NCBI GenBank assembly: GCA_900314935.1
Contig: OMXE01000016.1
Span: 45,000 to 108,999, forward strand
Length of the DNA: 64,000 nt
Source of the DNA: an uncultured Prevotella sp.
GTDB taxonomy: Bacteria > Bacteroidota > Bacteroidia > Bacteroidales > Bacteroidaceae
Direction of reading: 5' to 3'
Every line of letters starts with the position of its first letter. The first letter of the stretch is position 1. The position numbers and the translations under genes were made by a program. The notes under the pieces are model-generated. The model did no database searches. It was not told the origin of the DNA and saw only the letters and a program-made list of their open reading frames with translations. This document shows positions 23,455 through 32,583 of the stretch, piece by piece.

Positions 23455-25140
23455 ATGAAAAGAAGTTACTTGTTTTTGTTTTTGATATTACTCAGCATTG
23501 TTCATGCTTGGGCAGACGAACTTATTTATACAGAAAACAATGTCAATTATTATTTGGCTAGCAACGGATATAATGCATATGTGGGCAAATCTCCTTCTGC
23601 TTCAGGGGATATAATCATACGTGATAAAATTCCATTTGAAGGATATGATTACCGTGTCACTAATATTAGTGATCGTGCATTCTATGAATGTAGTGGTATT
23701 ACAGGTGTGACATTACCAAACTCTGTTACAAGAATCACTGATTATGCATTTGGTTATTGTACAGGTCTTACTACAATTAATCTTCCCAATAGTGTTACTC
23801 ATATTGAGAGTGCATTCTTTTGCTGTCGGAATTTGAAGGAAGTGACATTTGGGAACAAAATATCAGTCATAGGGGGTCAGGCATTTGAAGGTTGCTCTAG
23901 TTTAACCACATTGTTAATCCCTAAAAGTGTTTCGTCAATCTCCAGCGATGCATTTGATGCTTGTGACGATTTAACTTCTATAATTGTAGAGGATGGAAAT
24001 TCTGTATATGATTCTAGAAACAATTGTAATGCAATAATTGAGAAATCAACGAATTCACTAATTAGAGGGTGTAGAAACACTACCATTCCTGAGGGTGTTA
24101 AATCAATTGGACCACATGCATTTAAACAATGTGGTAGTTTAAAGGCACTATCTATCCCTAATTCCGTTACTTACATTGGCTCATCTGCTTTTTTTAGATG
24201 TTCAGGATTAACCAGTATCACAGTACCTAATAGTGTAACAAAGATAGACTCTGATGCTTTTTATTACTGTACAGGCTTGACCTCTATATCAATTCCTAAT
24301 AGCGTAGAAACAATAATGTACGGTGCTTTTATGGGTTGTACAGGTTTAACAGAGGTAACTATAGGAAGTGGAGTCACATCTATGGGGTTTGAATATGATA
24401 GTACATTTAAGAAATGTTCAAATGTAACAGATGTTTATTGTTATGCTGATCCAAGCTCGCTGACTTGGATTCATAGTGAGTCTGACTTTTCTACAACAAC
24501 GAAATTCCATGTCTTTAATGATTCTGATTACAGAACGAAGTTTTCCTCAGCTATTGTTAGTTTTGTTGGTGATTTAGCCGCTAAACCTAAAACCGTCTCA
24601 TGTAAAGGTTCATATTGGGCAACATACTATAATAGCAAAGTCAACTTGGTAGCAGATGAGAATACGATAGTTTATAAAATAGTATTAACCAACAATGAAT
24701 TAACTTTAGCTGAGATTAGTGATAGAGTAATTAATGCAGGGCAGGGAGTATTGTTGAAATCTTCATCTCCTAAGATATCACTTAGTTATTCATCAAAGAA
24801 AAGTGCGACAAGGTATAACGATAATTGCTTGACGGGAACAGACAGAGAATTATTTAGTCCAGATGACGTTTATGTTTTAAATTATGACAATGGTACACTT
24901 GGCTTTTATAAGATTAATGATACAGAAACAATTGGTGAGAACAAAGCATACCTAATAGATGTTGGAACTCTCAATCAAGATTGTTTCGTTCTCGATGAGA
25001 GTCGTATTACAACAGAGATTGATCAGAAGACAAGTGATTGTTTACCCTCAAAAGTTGTTCTATATGATATACAGGGAAGACGAATAAAAGATTTGAAGAG
25101 AGGCCTATATATCGTGAATGGTAGGAAAGTGGTACGTTAA
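23455..25140 (+). CDS. Secreted BspA-like leucine-rich repeat protein
   Basis: A signal peptide (MKRSYLFLFLILLSIVHAWA) precedes about nine LRR_5 repeats of the form ITSVTLPNSVTxIxxxAFxxC (residues about 60-350). A linker domain follows, then a C-terminal tail VVLYDIQGRRIKDLKRGLYI ending NGRKVVR. That tail is common in Prevotella secreted proteins and is likely a type IX secretion or surface-anchoring signal. BspA-like proteins bind host or bacterial surfaces. The ATG at 23455 is set by the signal peptide; an upstream in-frame TTG would add repeat-derived residues. Confidence 0.88.
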   Translation: MKRSYLFLFLILLSIVHAWADELIYTENNVNYYLASNGYNAYVGKSPSASGDIIIRDKIPFEGYDYRVTNISDRAFYECSGITGVTLPNSVTRITDYAFGYCTGLTTINLPNSVTHIESAFFCCRNLKEVTFGNKISVIGGQAFEGCSSLTTLLIPKSVSSISSDAFDACDDLTSIIVEDGNSVYDSRNNCNAIIEKSTNSLIRGCRNTTIPEGVKSIGPHAFKQCGSLKALSIPNSVTYIGSSAFFRCSGLTSITVPNSVTKIDSDAFYYCTGLTSISIPNSVETIMYGAFMGCTGLTEVTIGSGVTSMGFEYDSTFKKCSNVTDVYCYADPSSLTWIHSESDFSTTTKFHVFNDSDYRTKFSSAIVSFVGDLAAKPKTVSCKGSYWATYYNSKVNLVADENTIVYKIVLTNNELTLAEISDRVINAGQGVLLKSSSPKISLSYSSKKSATRYNDNCLTGTDRELFSPDDVYVLNYDNGTLGFYKINDTETIGENKAYLIDVGTLNQDCFVLDESRITTEIDQKTSDCLPSKVVLYDIQGRRIKDLKRGLYIVNGRKVVR

Positions 25141-25384
25141 CAGTATAGCATGGCGGTGACAGGAGTCACTTCCAAACAATAATCATCCCGTTATCGGGCC
25201 ACCTATATAGATTCTATATTATCAATGAATAACAGTTCAGTTAAGATATCTGTAGCCGTACCCTGTTGTAAAGGAAGCATAGAACCTGCCCCCTGTCACC
25301 CCATGAAGACTTTCAAGGTTTATGCATATTAAATAAGATGAGTATTGCTGATGATAGATGATATCGCTATAATTCCCAATTATA
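25141..25384. other. Intergenic region, no gene
   Basis: It contains no convincing gene. A weak dyad (CTATATAGATTCTATAT) lies near 25205, and GGTGACAGGAGTCAC near 25155 resembles fragments found before manA. Confidence 0.5.
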
Positions 25385-25416
25385 TTTGGTTATCTCATAT
25401 TTAAGTGTTAATTTTG
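25385..25416 (+). promoter_or_regulatory. Promoter of the polysaccharide operon
   Basis: TTTG at 25385-25388, 20 bp, TAATTTTG at 25409-25416 followed by CACC. This is the same architecture as the promoter at 11965. It predicts a leader of about 330 nt before the first gene at 25750, long enough for UpxY-type antitermination. Confidence 0.75.
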
Positions 25417-25576
25417 CACCGATTTTCGACTGGGAAATATTAGCAGGGCACTACACCTCATGGTATCATGACATACATAAGAAGACAATAATTTATCATT
25501 CTTCGTACATAGACATCGTTTCATGCTCAACTCTTATAGTCCATTGTTTCACCCAGTCATTGTTGACAGATGATCG

Positions 25577-25671
25577 TTCTGCGAGCCTGTAAAAGCTCCT
25601 ATGTGGAGGCGTTTCTGTTTTCATGTGATCCTGCTTCTATAAGTAGGAAAGGAAAAGAAGTCTTTGCTCCA
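25577..25671 (+). ncRNA. Candidate structured RNA element, copy 2, in the operon leader
   Basis: It aligns to 12014-12110 with conserved blocks GTTCTGCGA, TGGAGGCGT, TCATG and ATCCTGCTTCTATAAGTAGG. The first inner stem is GAGC/GCTC instead of GAAC/GTTC, and the closing helix TCTGC/GTGGA instead of TCTGC/GCGGA, so pairing is kept by compensatory or wobble changes. GGAG can pair with CTCC at 25668-25671. It lies about 155 nt into the predicted leader. A GACTGGG (25428) / CCCAGTC (25552) pairing could close the preceding segment. Confidence 0.6.
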
Positions 25672-25680
25672 TACACTCCT

Positions 25681-25749
25681 TAGACCTTTCATCTCTGATC
25701 TTTCATCTTTCATCTTTCATCTCTCATCTCTGATCTTTCATCTATCATC
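25681..25749. repeat. CTTTCATCT word repeat
   Basis: TCATCTCTGATCTTTCATCT and continuations repeat an 8-9 bp word up to the TTG start of the next gene. Confidence 0.85.
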
Positions 25750-26478
25750 TTGATCACCTCTCCCGCCTTTTACCTCTTCCTCCTGCTCCTGGCAGCCTAT
25801 GTGTTTCGCCGCAAACATCGTACGAGGAACGTGCTTATAGTTACAGCAGTCATATTCACGCTGTTCTTCACTTCTCGTCCCATATACAACTACGTATCTA
25901 TGAAGTGGACGAATGGATATACATCAGACATAAAGGAAGGTCGGGTCTATCATTACGGCATTGTGCTTGGAGGATACGGCGCATGGGATTCAGAACGGAA
26001 TCGACCCGAATTCGGTCATACCGTTGACCGCTTATTGGAAGGCATCCAGCTCTATCACAAGAAAACGATAGAGAAACTTGTCATTGCATGTGATGCAAGT
26101 AATAGGATGTACGAAGATTCAGATATGCCGAATGGTAATCCAGCAGCCATGCGAGCATATATTGAATGTTTGGGAGTAGCACCGGCAGATTTGATTTTAG
26201 AGAATAGTGCAACTACAACCCGTAGAAATGCCCAGACTCTGTTAGCGCTGTTAGGCGATTCTTTAAAAATGGAGCGTCCGTTGCTTATCACCTCTTCAGA
26301 ACATATGCGTCGTGCGTTAATGACCTTTGAACAGGAAGGAATACCGGCTGATGGTTATGTCACCGATTGTATTATTAAGGAGAGACAGAGATTCACACTC
26401 ATACCATCATTGTCAGTGATGAATAACTGGCAATATCTTCTGCACGAATTCATAGGGTATATCTATTATTGCTTATAA
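25750..26478 (+). CDS. YdcF/SanA family (DUF218) membrane protein
   Basis: The 242-aa protein has two N-terminal membrane segments and a DUF218 domain: YGIVLGGYGAWDSERNRPEF, DRLLEGIQLY, ENSATTTRRNAQ, LLITSSEHMRRALMTFEQ. Relatives (ElyC, SanA) affect envelope and Und-P lipid carrier metabolism. The start is TTG where the repeat ends; no better start precedes the first hydrophobic segment. First gene of the polysaccharide operon. Confidence 0.85.
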   Translation: MITSPAFYLFLLLLAAYVFRRKHRTRNVLIVTAVIFTLFFTSRPIYNYVSMKWTNGYTSDIKEGRVYHYGIVLGGYGAWDSERNRPEFGHTVDRLLEGIQLYHKKTIEKLVIACDASNRMYEDSDMPNGNPAAMRAYIECLGVAPADLILENSATTTRRNAQTLLALLGDSLKMERPLLITSSEHMRRALMTFEQEGIPADGYVTDCIIKERQRFTLIPSLSVMNNWQYLLHEFIGYIYYCL

Positions 26479-26492
26479 AGAACAAGTTCCTC

Positions 26493-27638
26493 ATGCAGAC
26501 AGTAGGAATCATAACCACATATAGACAAGCCAATTGGGGCTCCGTATTACAGGCTTATGCCCTACAGCAAGTCATAGATAATATGGGGTTTGAATCCCAC
26601 ATCATTGACTATGCCTATCCCAATGAGTTCCACTACATCCGAGGCTGTAAGCGTTCCCGTTCTTGGCTACGCAATCTACCAGGTAATACCATTGAGCGCA
26701 TAAAGATCTGTTTCAAGCAACTACCGCCTCACAAGATGGATCTGCTGAACCGTTTTATCAATCAGCACATGCGTTGCACAAGACGTTACGTTTCATACGA
26801 AGATTTGCATCAGGATCCCCTTCGGTTTGATATTTATGTAGCAGGCAGCGATCAAATATGGAATCCCAACACCATGTTAGGCGATATGAGCTACATGTTG
26901 GATTTCGCACCCAAAGAGGCACTTAAAATATCCTATTCCTCCTCTTTTGCCTCATTGACGATACCAGAGCATTTACAGTCGGATTATAGAGAGAATCTCT
27001 CCAAGTTTGCCTATATCTCAGTCAGGGAAAAGAATGGAGTACCAGTAATAAAGGAACTCTTGGGAAGAGAAGCAACCGTTGTCCTCGATCCAACCTTGTT
27101 GTTAGATCGTACCCATTGGGCAGCCATTGCCCAACAAGCAGTACCAGTATCCCTTCCCGACAAATACATCCTTTGTTATATGTTGGGCTATACCTATAAT
27201 CCCGACAAGAGCATGTCGCAGATTCTCCATCAGCTTCAGGACCAGTATCAAATGCCTGTCATTGCCATGAATCAGTTACCCTCATCCTTCCATGGTGAAG
27301 AATACTGCCTTCCCAGATCGTATGGAAAAGGCATCGAAGAGTTCCTGATGTTAATGAACAATGCATCCGTGGTGGCTTCCTCCTCTTTCCATGGCACAGC
27401 CTTTGCCTTGAATTTGGGCCGTCCTGTCATTGCTTTGGCCGATGGATCATCGAAAGCCGACGACCGCATCTCTTCCCTCATGAGTGGGGTGGGGTTGTTA
27501 GATCATATAGTATATTCCAACACGTCCTTTCCTCAGGAACTCCATCCTGAGTACGATGTGGAACAAGAGCAGCGTTCCCTTGCCTTATTACGCTCCGCCT
27601 CTTTGGATTATCTTAGTAGAGCACTGAGGAATAATTGA
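26493..27638 (+). CDS. Polysaccharide pyruvyl transferase family protein
   Basis: The 381-aa protein starts MQTVGIITTYRQANWGSVLQ and has YVAGSDQIWNP, VSVREKNGV and ASSFHGTAFALNLGRPVIAL, the WcaK/CsaB-type PS_pyruv_trans fold. It moves pyruvate from PEP to a sugar hydroxyl as a ketal. The iron-sulfur FrhB-type protein at 46546, which usually accompanies this family, is in the same operon but far away. The ATG at 26493 is preferred over an upstream TTG. Confidence 0.9.
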   Translation: MQTVGIITTYRQANWGSVLQAYALQQVIDNMGFESHIIDYAYPNEFHYIRGCKRSRSWLRNLPGNTIERIKICFKQLPPHKMDLLNRFINQHMRCTRRYVSYEDLHQDPLRFDIYVAGSDQIWNPNTMLGDMSYMLDFAPKEALKISYSSSFASLTIPEHLQSDYRENLSKFAYISVREKNGVPVIKELLGREATVVLDPTLLLDRTHWAAIAQQAVPVSLPDKYILCYMLGYTYNPDKSMSQILHQLQDQYQMPVIAMNQLPSSFHGEEYCLPRSYGKGIEEFLMLMNNASVVASSSFHGTAFALNLGRPVIALADGSSKADDRISSLMSGVGLLDHIVYSNTSFPQELHPEYDVEQEQRSLALLRSASLDYLSRALRNN

Positions 27639-27671
27639 TACAAAAATGAATTAGTACTATTCTATTGAAAT

Positions 27672-28595
27672 ATGCAAATATCTATTATATCTCCCATCTA
27701 CAAAGGTGAAAAAATGATCGAAGAATTAGTGTCTCGTGTTGAAACCTCTGTTGAGTCCTTTACGGATGATTACGAGATTGTTCTTGTAAATGATTGTTCT
27801 CCAGATGATTCATGGAGTAAGATTATGGAAATTTGTCGGAAAGATAAAAAGGTTAAAGGCATTAATCTCTCGCGTAATTTCGGGCAACATTATGCAATTA
27901 CTGCAGGACTTGCTAATTCTATAGGCAACTGGGTTGTAGTCATGGATTGTGATTTGCAGGATAGGCCTGAGGAAATCCCGAATCTATATAAGAAGGCACA
28001 AGAGGGATATGATTCTGTTTTTGCACAAAGAGTAGATAGAAAAGATAAGTTCTTTAAGCGGCTGTCATCATCTCTATTTAATTCTGTATTCGCATTTTTG
28101 ACAGATCAAGAGCAGGATAAAACCGTAGGTAATTTCGGTATCTATAAAAGGAAAGTGATTGAGGCGGTGCTTTCCATGGGCGATTCTGTCAGGTGGTTCC
28201 CAATAATGGTTAAGTGGGTAGGCTTTAAAATTGGATATCTCCCTGTTGAACATGCAGAACGTATGGAAGGCAAATCCAGTTATTCTCTACGTCGTTTGTT
28301 GTCAGTAGCATCAGATAATATGATTGCCTTTTCCAATAAGCCCTTACGATTGATGTTACAATTTGGCTTTGCCGTTGTCGTACTTTCTTTACTGATTGCG
28401 TTATTCTATTTGATTAGATATCTTACCGGAGGAATTGCTGTTGATGGCTTCACAACTATGGTCATATCCATGTGGCTATTAGGAGGCATCATCATCATGT
28501 TGATAGGAATGACAGGTATCTATATTGGTAAGATTTTTGACAAGACGAAGGATCGTCCAATGTATATCATAAGCGAAAAACTCAACTTGGAATAA
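27672..28595 (+). CDS. GtrB/ArnC-like polyprenyl-phosphate glycosyltransferase
   Basis: The GT2 domain (ISIISPIYKGEKMIEELVSR, VNDCSPDDSW, LSRNFGQHYAITAGL, MDCDLQDRPEEI, KSSYSLRRLL) is followed by two membrane helices at about 235-290. This is the layout of enzymes that load one sugar onto Und-P. With the two small EamA-type proteins and WecD/WecE next door it probably makes Und-P-linked Fuc4NAc or a related amino sugar. Confidence 0.9.
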   Translation: MQISIISPIYKGEKMIEELVSRVETSVESFTDDYEIVLVNDCSPDDSWSKIMEICRKDKKVKGINLSRNFGQHYAITAGLANSIGNWVVVMDCDLQDRPEEIPNLYKKAQEGYDSVFAQRVDRKDKFFKRLSSSLFNSVFAFLTDQEQDKTVGNFGIYKRKVIEAVLSMGDSVRWFPIMVKWVGFKIGYLPVEHAERMEGKSSYSLRRLLSVASDNMIAFSNKPLRLMLQFGFAVVVLSLLIALFYLIRYLTGGIAVDGFTTMVISMWLLGGIIIMLIGMTGIYIGKIFDKTKDRPMYIISEKLNLE

Positions 28596-28940
28596 ATGCA
28601 ACAGGGCATGACTTTTAAGTGGCTTGTTGGCCTATTGTTGGTTTTCTTGGTTTATTCAAGTGCCAATATTTTCATGAAATTCTCTTCGTCTGGAGAGGGT
28701 ATGATAACCGCATTGTTCTACCTTGTTTGTGCGTTTGCTGTGTTAGGCATTTATGCTATTTTATGGCAGCTGGTCCTAAAGCATATTCCTTTGACAACAG
28801 CATTTATGTTCAAAAGCATTACAGTTTTATATGGTATGTTTTTTGCAGCTGTCATATTCAAGGAACATATCACAGTGAATAATATGATTGGAGCATTGAT
28901 GATTATCACAGGTATTATAATATTAGGATGGAGGTCTTAA
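28596..28940 (+). CDS. ArnE/ArnF-like small EamA/SMR membrane protein 1
   Basis: The 114-aa protein has four hydrophobic helices, with YSSANIFMKFSS in the first and TVNNMIGALMIITGIIILGW at the end. The second gene of the pair is similar. In Gram-negative bacteria the ArnE/ArnF heterodimer flips Und-P-sugars. The start follows the previous stop directly. Confidence 0.8.
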   Translation: MQQGMTFKWLVGLLLVFLVYSSANIFMKFSSSGEGMITALFYLVCAFAVLGIYAILWQLVLKHIPLTTAFMFKSITVLYGMFFAAVIFKEHITVNNMIGALMIITGIIILGWRS

Positions 28941-29272
28941 CGTTCTACATACTTGTTGTTATAGGGGTGTTCCTATCTTCATGCTCTCAAATACTTCTCA
29001 AGAAGAGTGCCGAGAGAGAGCATACATCAAAAGTGTCGGAGATCTTAAACAAGCAAGTAATCATAGCATATAGCGTATTCTTCATCTCTGTTATATTTAA
29101 CGTAATTGCATTAAAACATGGTGTAAACGTAAAAGATCTTCCAATTCTAGAAGCTTTAGGTTATGTTTTTGTCCCAATACTATCTTTTGTTTTCTTGAAA
29201 GAAAAAGTAACAAAAAGAAACGTATGGGCTTTATTGGTTATTATATGTGGAATCCTTGTTTTCTATTTGTGA
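28928..29272 (+). CDS. ArnE/ArnF-like small EamA/SMR membrane protein 2
   Basis: The 114-aa, four-helix protein (FLSSCSQILLKKSAERE, LPILEALGYVFVPILSFVFL, FLKEKVTKRNVWALLVIICG) overlaps its partner by 13 bp. Probable second half of a heterodimeric Und-P-sugar flippase. Confidence 0.8.
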   Translation: MEVLTFYILVVIGVFLSSCSQILLKKSAEREHTSKVSEILNKQVIIAYSVFFISVIFNVIALKHGVNVKDLPILEALGYVFVPILSFVFLKEKVTKRNVWALLVIICGILVFYL

Positions 29273-29273
29273 T

Positions 29274-30008
29274 ATGAGAGTAATTAATTGCCATTGGGAG
29301 CAAAAGAATATCGGCAAGAAAACTGTTGAGATAACAATCGAAACAACGGACCATTTTGATTATCCTTTGATAGAAAGGCGGACTCGAGGATATGAATATG
29401 CAGTAGTCAAAGTCCCCATGAACATTCCTTCTTTTAATATTGGTCTTTCCAGGATGGGCTATACTTGTATAGAAACCCAAATGAATGTAGGTATTGATTA
29501 TAATAACTTCATTTTCTCAAAGGTGGCTCATTTGTATGACGACACATCATATGAAATTGTTAATAATGCTGATGATTTCAAATCAGTAGTATCTCACATC
29601 GAGCCAGGAATGTTCTCTACCGATCGTATCTCCATAGATCCAGAGTTTGGAGAAACCATAGGTTGCCAACGATATATCAACTGGTTGACTACAGAATATG
29701 AGAGTAAACAATCACAGTTAATAAAAGTCATATACAAAAAAGAGCACGTAGGTTTCATGCTGATAAAAATAGAGAATGATACTATAGACTTGCTATTAAA
29801 TGGCTTGTATAAAGAATATCAAGGTAAAGGGCTTGGAATTTTAACTCCCGCTTCTCCAATGATGTATATTAAAAAGAAAGTCCTTAAAGTATTAAGAGAA
29901 AAGACAAGTATCTCCTCGAATAATATACCTGTCGTTAAACTATATAATAAATTACACTTTGATCTATTTCAGCAAACATATGTATTTGTAAAACATCAAC
30001 AGATATGA
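29274..30008 (+). CDS. GNAT acyltransferase, WecD-like
   Basis: The C-terminal GNAT region has LLLNGLYKEYQGKGLGILT for acetyl-CoA binding and SSNNIPVVKLYNKLHFD at the end. The N-terminal part (VKVPMNIPSFNIGLSRMGYT) resembles TDP-fucosamine acetyltransferase WecD. It would N-acetylate dTDP-4-amino-4,6-dideoxygalactose. It overlaps the aminotransferase as ATGA, as in wecDE. The ATG at 29274 is chosen. Confidence 0.82.
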   Translation: MRVINCHWEQKNIGKKTVEITIETTDHFDYPLIERRTRGYEYAVVKVPMNIPSFNIGLSRMGYTCIETQMNVGIDYNNFIFSKVAHLYDDTSYEIVNNADDFKSVVSHIEPGMFSTDRISIDPEFGETIGCQRYINWLTTEYESKQSQLIKVIYKKEHVGFMLIKIENDTIDLLLNGLYKEYQGKGLGILTPASPMMYIKKKVLKVLREKTSISSNNIPVVKLYNKLHFDLFQQTYVFVKHQQI

Positions 30009-31147
30009 TACCCTTTAACAAACCCTTTTTGACGGGCAAAGAAGCTCATTATATGTACCAGGCTGTTTATACCGGTAAACTGTCTGGTAATGGTGTGTTT
30101 ACGAAAAAATGTCAGGAGTATTTCGAAACGAAATATGGCTTTAGGAAATGCTTAATGACCACTTCATGCACAGATGCGTTAGAAATGGCAGCCATTCTTT
30201 GTGAGGTACAGCCAGGCGATGAAGTAATCGTCCCTTCCTATACATTCGTTTCATCAGCATTAGCATTTGTCCGTCAAGGTGCCAAGATAGTCTTTGCTGA
30301 TAGTTGTGCCAGCAACCCGAATATAGATCCTGATAAATTAGAGGATTTGATAACAGAAAGGACCAAGGTGATTGTTCCAGTTCATTATGCTGGCGTTGCT
30401 TGCGACATGGATAAGATTATGGAGATTGCAAACCGTCATAATCTTTTAGTCGTAGAGGATGCTGCGCAGGCAATAGATTCGTATTACAAAGGTAAACCCC
30501 TTGGAGGAATAGGCCATTTCGGTTGTTTTTCCTTCCATGAGACGAAAAATGTGACTGCTGGCGGTGAAGGTGGTTTGTTAGTGATTAATGATGATCGTTT
30601 TACACGTAGAGCTGAAATTATTTGGGAGAAAGGAACCAATCGTGCAGAGTTCTTCCGTGGAATGGTTAATAAATATGGATGGGTAGATACAGGCTCTTCC
30701 TTTTTGCCATCAGAAATCAATTCTGCTTTCCTTCTTGCTCAATTAGAAAATCTTGATGTAATTCAAAACCGTCGCAAGAATATTTGGAATATGTATTATG
30801 ATGGATTGAAGGAATTAGAGATGCATGCCCTTATCAGACTTCCAGACGTCCCTGATTATGCAACCAATAATGCTCACATGTTCTACTTCGTGTGCAGGAA
30901 TCTGGATGAGCGTACCAAACTGATTGCTTATCTGAAAGAGAATGGTATTTTAGCAGTCTTTCATTACCTAAGTTTGCATCTCAGTGAATATTATAAAGAT
31001 CATTCCGACTCAATTCCTGTATTAGTCAATTGTGATTGTTATGCAGACTGTTTGGTAAGATTGCCGATGTTTTATGAGTTGGAGGACGAAGAGGTATCAA
31101 AGATCGTTCAACTTATTTCTGCTTTTTTTGATTGTTCAGAACATTAG
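30005..31147 (+). CDS. wecE: dTDP-4-amino-4,6-dideoxygalactose transaminase
   Basis: The 380-aa PLP-dependent DegT/DnrJ enzyme reads IPFNKPFLTGKEAHYMYQAV, TTSCTDALEMAAIL, PVHYAGVACDMD, EDAAQAIDSYYKGKPLG, and CFSFHETKNVTAGGEGG with the PLP lysine in HETKN. It closely follows E. coli WecE/RffA as I recall it. Product: dTDP-Fuc4N from the 4-keto-6-deoxyglucose nucleotide. Confidence 0.93.
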   Translation: MIPFNKPFLTGKEAHYMYQAVYTGKLSGNGVFTKKCQEYFETKYGFRKCLMTTSCTDALEMAAILCEVQPGDEVIVPSYTFVSSALAFVRQGAKIVFADSCASNPNIDPDKLEDLITERTKVIVPVHYAGVACDMDKIMEIANRHNLLVVEDAAQAIDSYYKGKPLGGIGHFGCFSFHETKNVTAGGEGGLLVINDDRFTRRAEIIWEKGTNRAEFFRGMVNKYGWVDTGSSFLPSEINSAFLLAQLENLDVIQNRRKNIWNMYYDGLKELEMHALIRLPDVPDYATNNAHMFYFVCRNLDERTKLIAYLKENGILAVFHYLSLHLSEYYKDHSDSIPVLVNCDCYADCLVRLPMFYELEDEEVSKIVQLISAFFDCSEH

Positions 31148-31159
31148 AAGCAAAGAATC

Positions 31160-32575
31160 ATGAATAGACTGTTTGGTATATTACGCAATGTGCATTTTCA
31201 ATATAGTGTATTAGCGCTATTGTCCTTTTTTGTTGTTTTTAGTTTTGTCTTGTGTGCTTATAGATATTTTGTTCATCCAGACGCTTTCTATTACATTGGT
31301 GTTTCATATTTGTTGATGGATGGTAATGTGCCTTTTTTGGACTTTAATTTGGATTATGCACCATTGAGTTTCTACCTGATGGATATTCCATTTTTATTGT
31401 TTGGAAAATCTTTCACATGTGCCATTATCATTCTATATTTGCTTCATATCATAAATGCTTTTTTAGTTTATTCAATTCTTAGACATCAAAAGGTGTCAAT
31501 GAAATGGGCGTGGTTCGGCTGTTTATTATTCTTAATGAATTGTTTTGTGTTTGAAGGCCTCTTTTATGTTCTCGAGCCCTTTGTCTTATTGTTCGGACTT
31601 TCTGCTTTGTATCTTGTTCAAAAGAAATCGGGAAGAACTAATTTGTTCGTAGTTGGTCTGCTGTGTGCATGTTCATTTTTGTGTAAACAATACGGTTTAG
31701 GCTTTTTGTTCTTGACAATTGTTTATGTATTAGTTCAGAGCGATTATTCCAAATCTTGCTTTAGAGAGACTGCATATATTATGTTTGGATTTGCATTAGG
31801 ATTAGTTATCTTCGTCTTTTTGATGATGTTGCAAGGCATAAATCTCGAGCAGATGCTTTCCCTGTCTGGAACAGGATACGAAAAGAAAGGATTGAACGGT
31901 TTTTTGTTAGCATGGCTTTATATACTCAAAAGAGTTTCTCCATTCTACTTGGCATTGTTATTGGCAGTATGGAAATACAAGAGAGTTTTTAAAGATAGTT
32001 TTTGGTTGGTGTGTATATGTGGATTTTTGGGTTTCATGCTTCCGTGTTTAGTGCGTTTTTATGTGCACTATCTGCTTTTGGCATTACCTTTTATAGTATC
32101 TCTCACCATTTATACAATCTATCAGATAAACAGGTCAAGAATCAGATTTGTTTTTGTTCTTATTCTTTTCATCACAACAATTCGCCCCATATATTATATT
32201 GCAAAGACCGATTGCGATTTACTTATCCATGATTATAGATCAGAGCAAAAACAATTATCCTCAAAGATAGCAGAGTACATACCAAAGGGCAAGAACAACG
32301 TTTTCGCATCCTCACGCGCTTTGCCAGTTTCTTTGTTAAATATGTATGAACCACCACTTATAAACAAATATGGTATGAGTAATGGTTTCGTAACATCACC
32401 CGAAAGCGTGATGGATATGTTGAGAAGTGCAGATTATGCAATCATAACCAATGAAGATATTAATGCACAAGAGTCAAGATATACATCTTTAGTAAAACAG
32501 TTTTTGGCTTCTTCCTTCAAAATGAATAAAGTTAATGACGGCAAAGACAGTTATTATGTATATATAAGGAAATAA
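31160..32575 (+). CDS. GT-C type membrane glycosyltransferase (GT39/ArnT-like)
   Basis: The 471-aa protein has about ten hydrophobic helices. The first external loop reads LLMDGNVPFLDFNLDYAPLS, the G-x-x-P-x-x-D-x7-P pattern of GT-C enzymes that use polyprenyl-phosphate sugars. It probably transfers the Und-P amino sugar made by the preceding genes on the periplasmic face. The C-terminal domain after 360 is soluble. Confidence 0.75.
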   Translation: MNRLFGILRNVHFQYSVLALLSFFVVFSFVLCAYRYFVHPDAFYYIGVSYLLMDGNVPFLDFNLDYAPLSFYLMDIPFLLFGKSFTCAIIILYLLHIINAFLVYSILRHQKVSMKWAWFGCLLFLMNCFVFEGLFYVLEPFVLLFGLSALYLVQKKSGRTNLFVVGLLCACSFLCKQYGLGFLFLTIVYVLVQSDYSKSCFRETAYIMFGFALGLVIFVFLMMLQGINLEQMLSLSGTGYEKKGLNGFLLAWLYILKRVSPFYLALLLAVWKYKRVFKDSFWLVCICGFLGFMLPCLVRFYVHYLLLALPFIVSLTIYTIYQINRSRIRFVFVLILFITTIRPIYYIAKTDCDLLIHDYRSEQKQLSSKIAEYIPKGKNNVFASSRALPVSLLNMYEPPLINKYGMSNGFVTSPESVMDMLRSADYAIITNEDINAQESRYTSLVKQFLASSFKMNKVNDGKDSYYVYIRK

Positions 32576-32583
32576 TTACCATC

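Noticed and set aside
25386-25592. 68-aa plus-strand frame in the operon leader
   Set aside because: It spans the promoter -33 to -7 region and the RNA-like element; no coding character.
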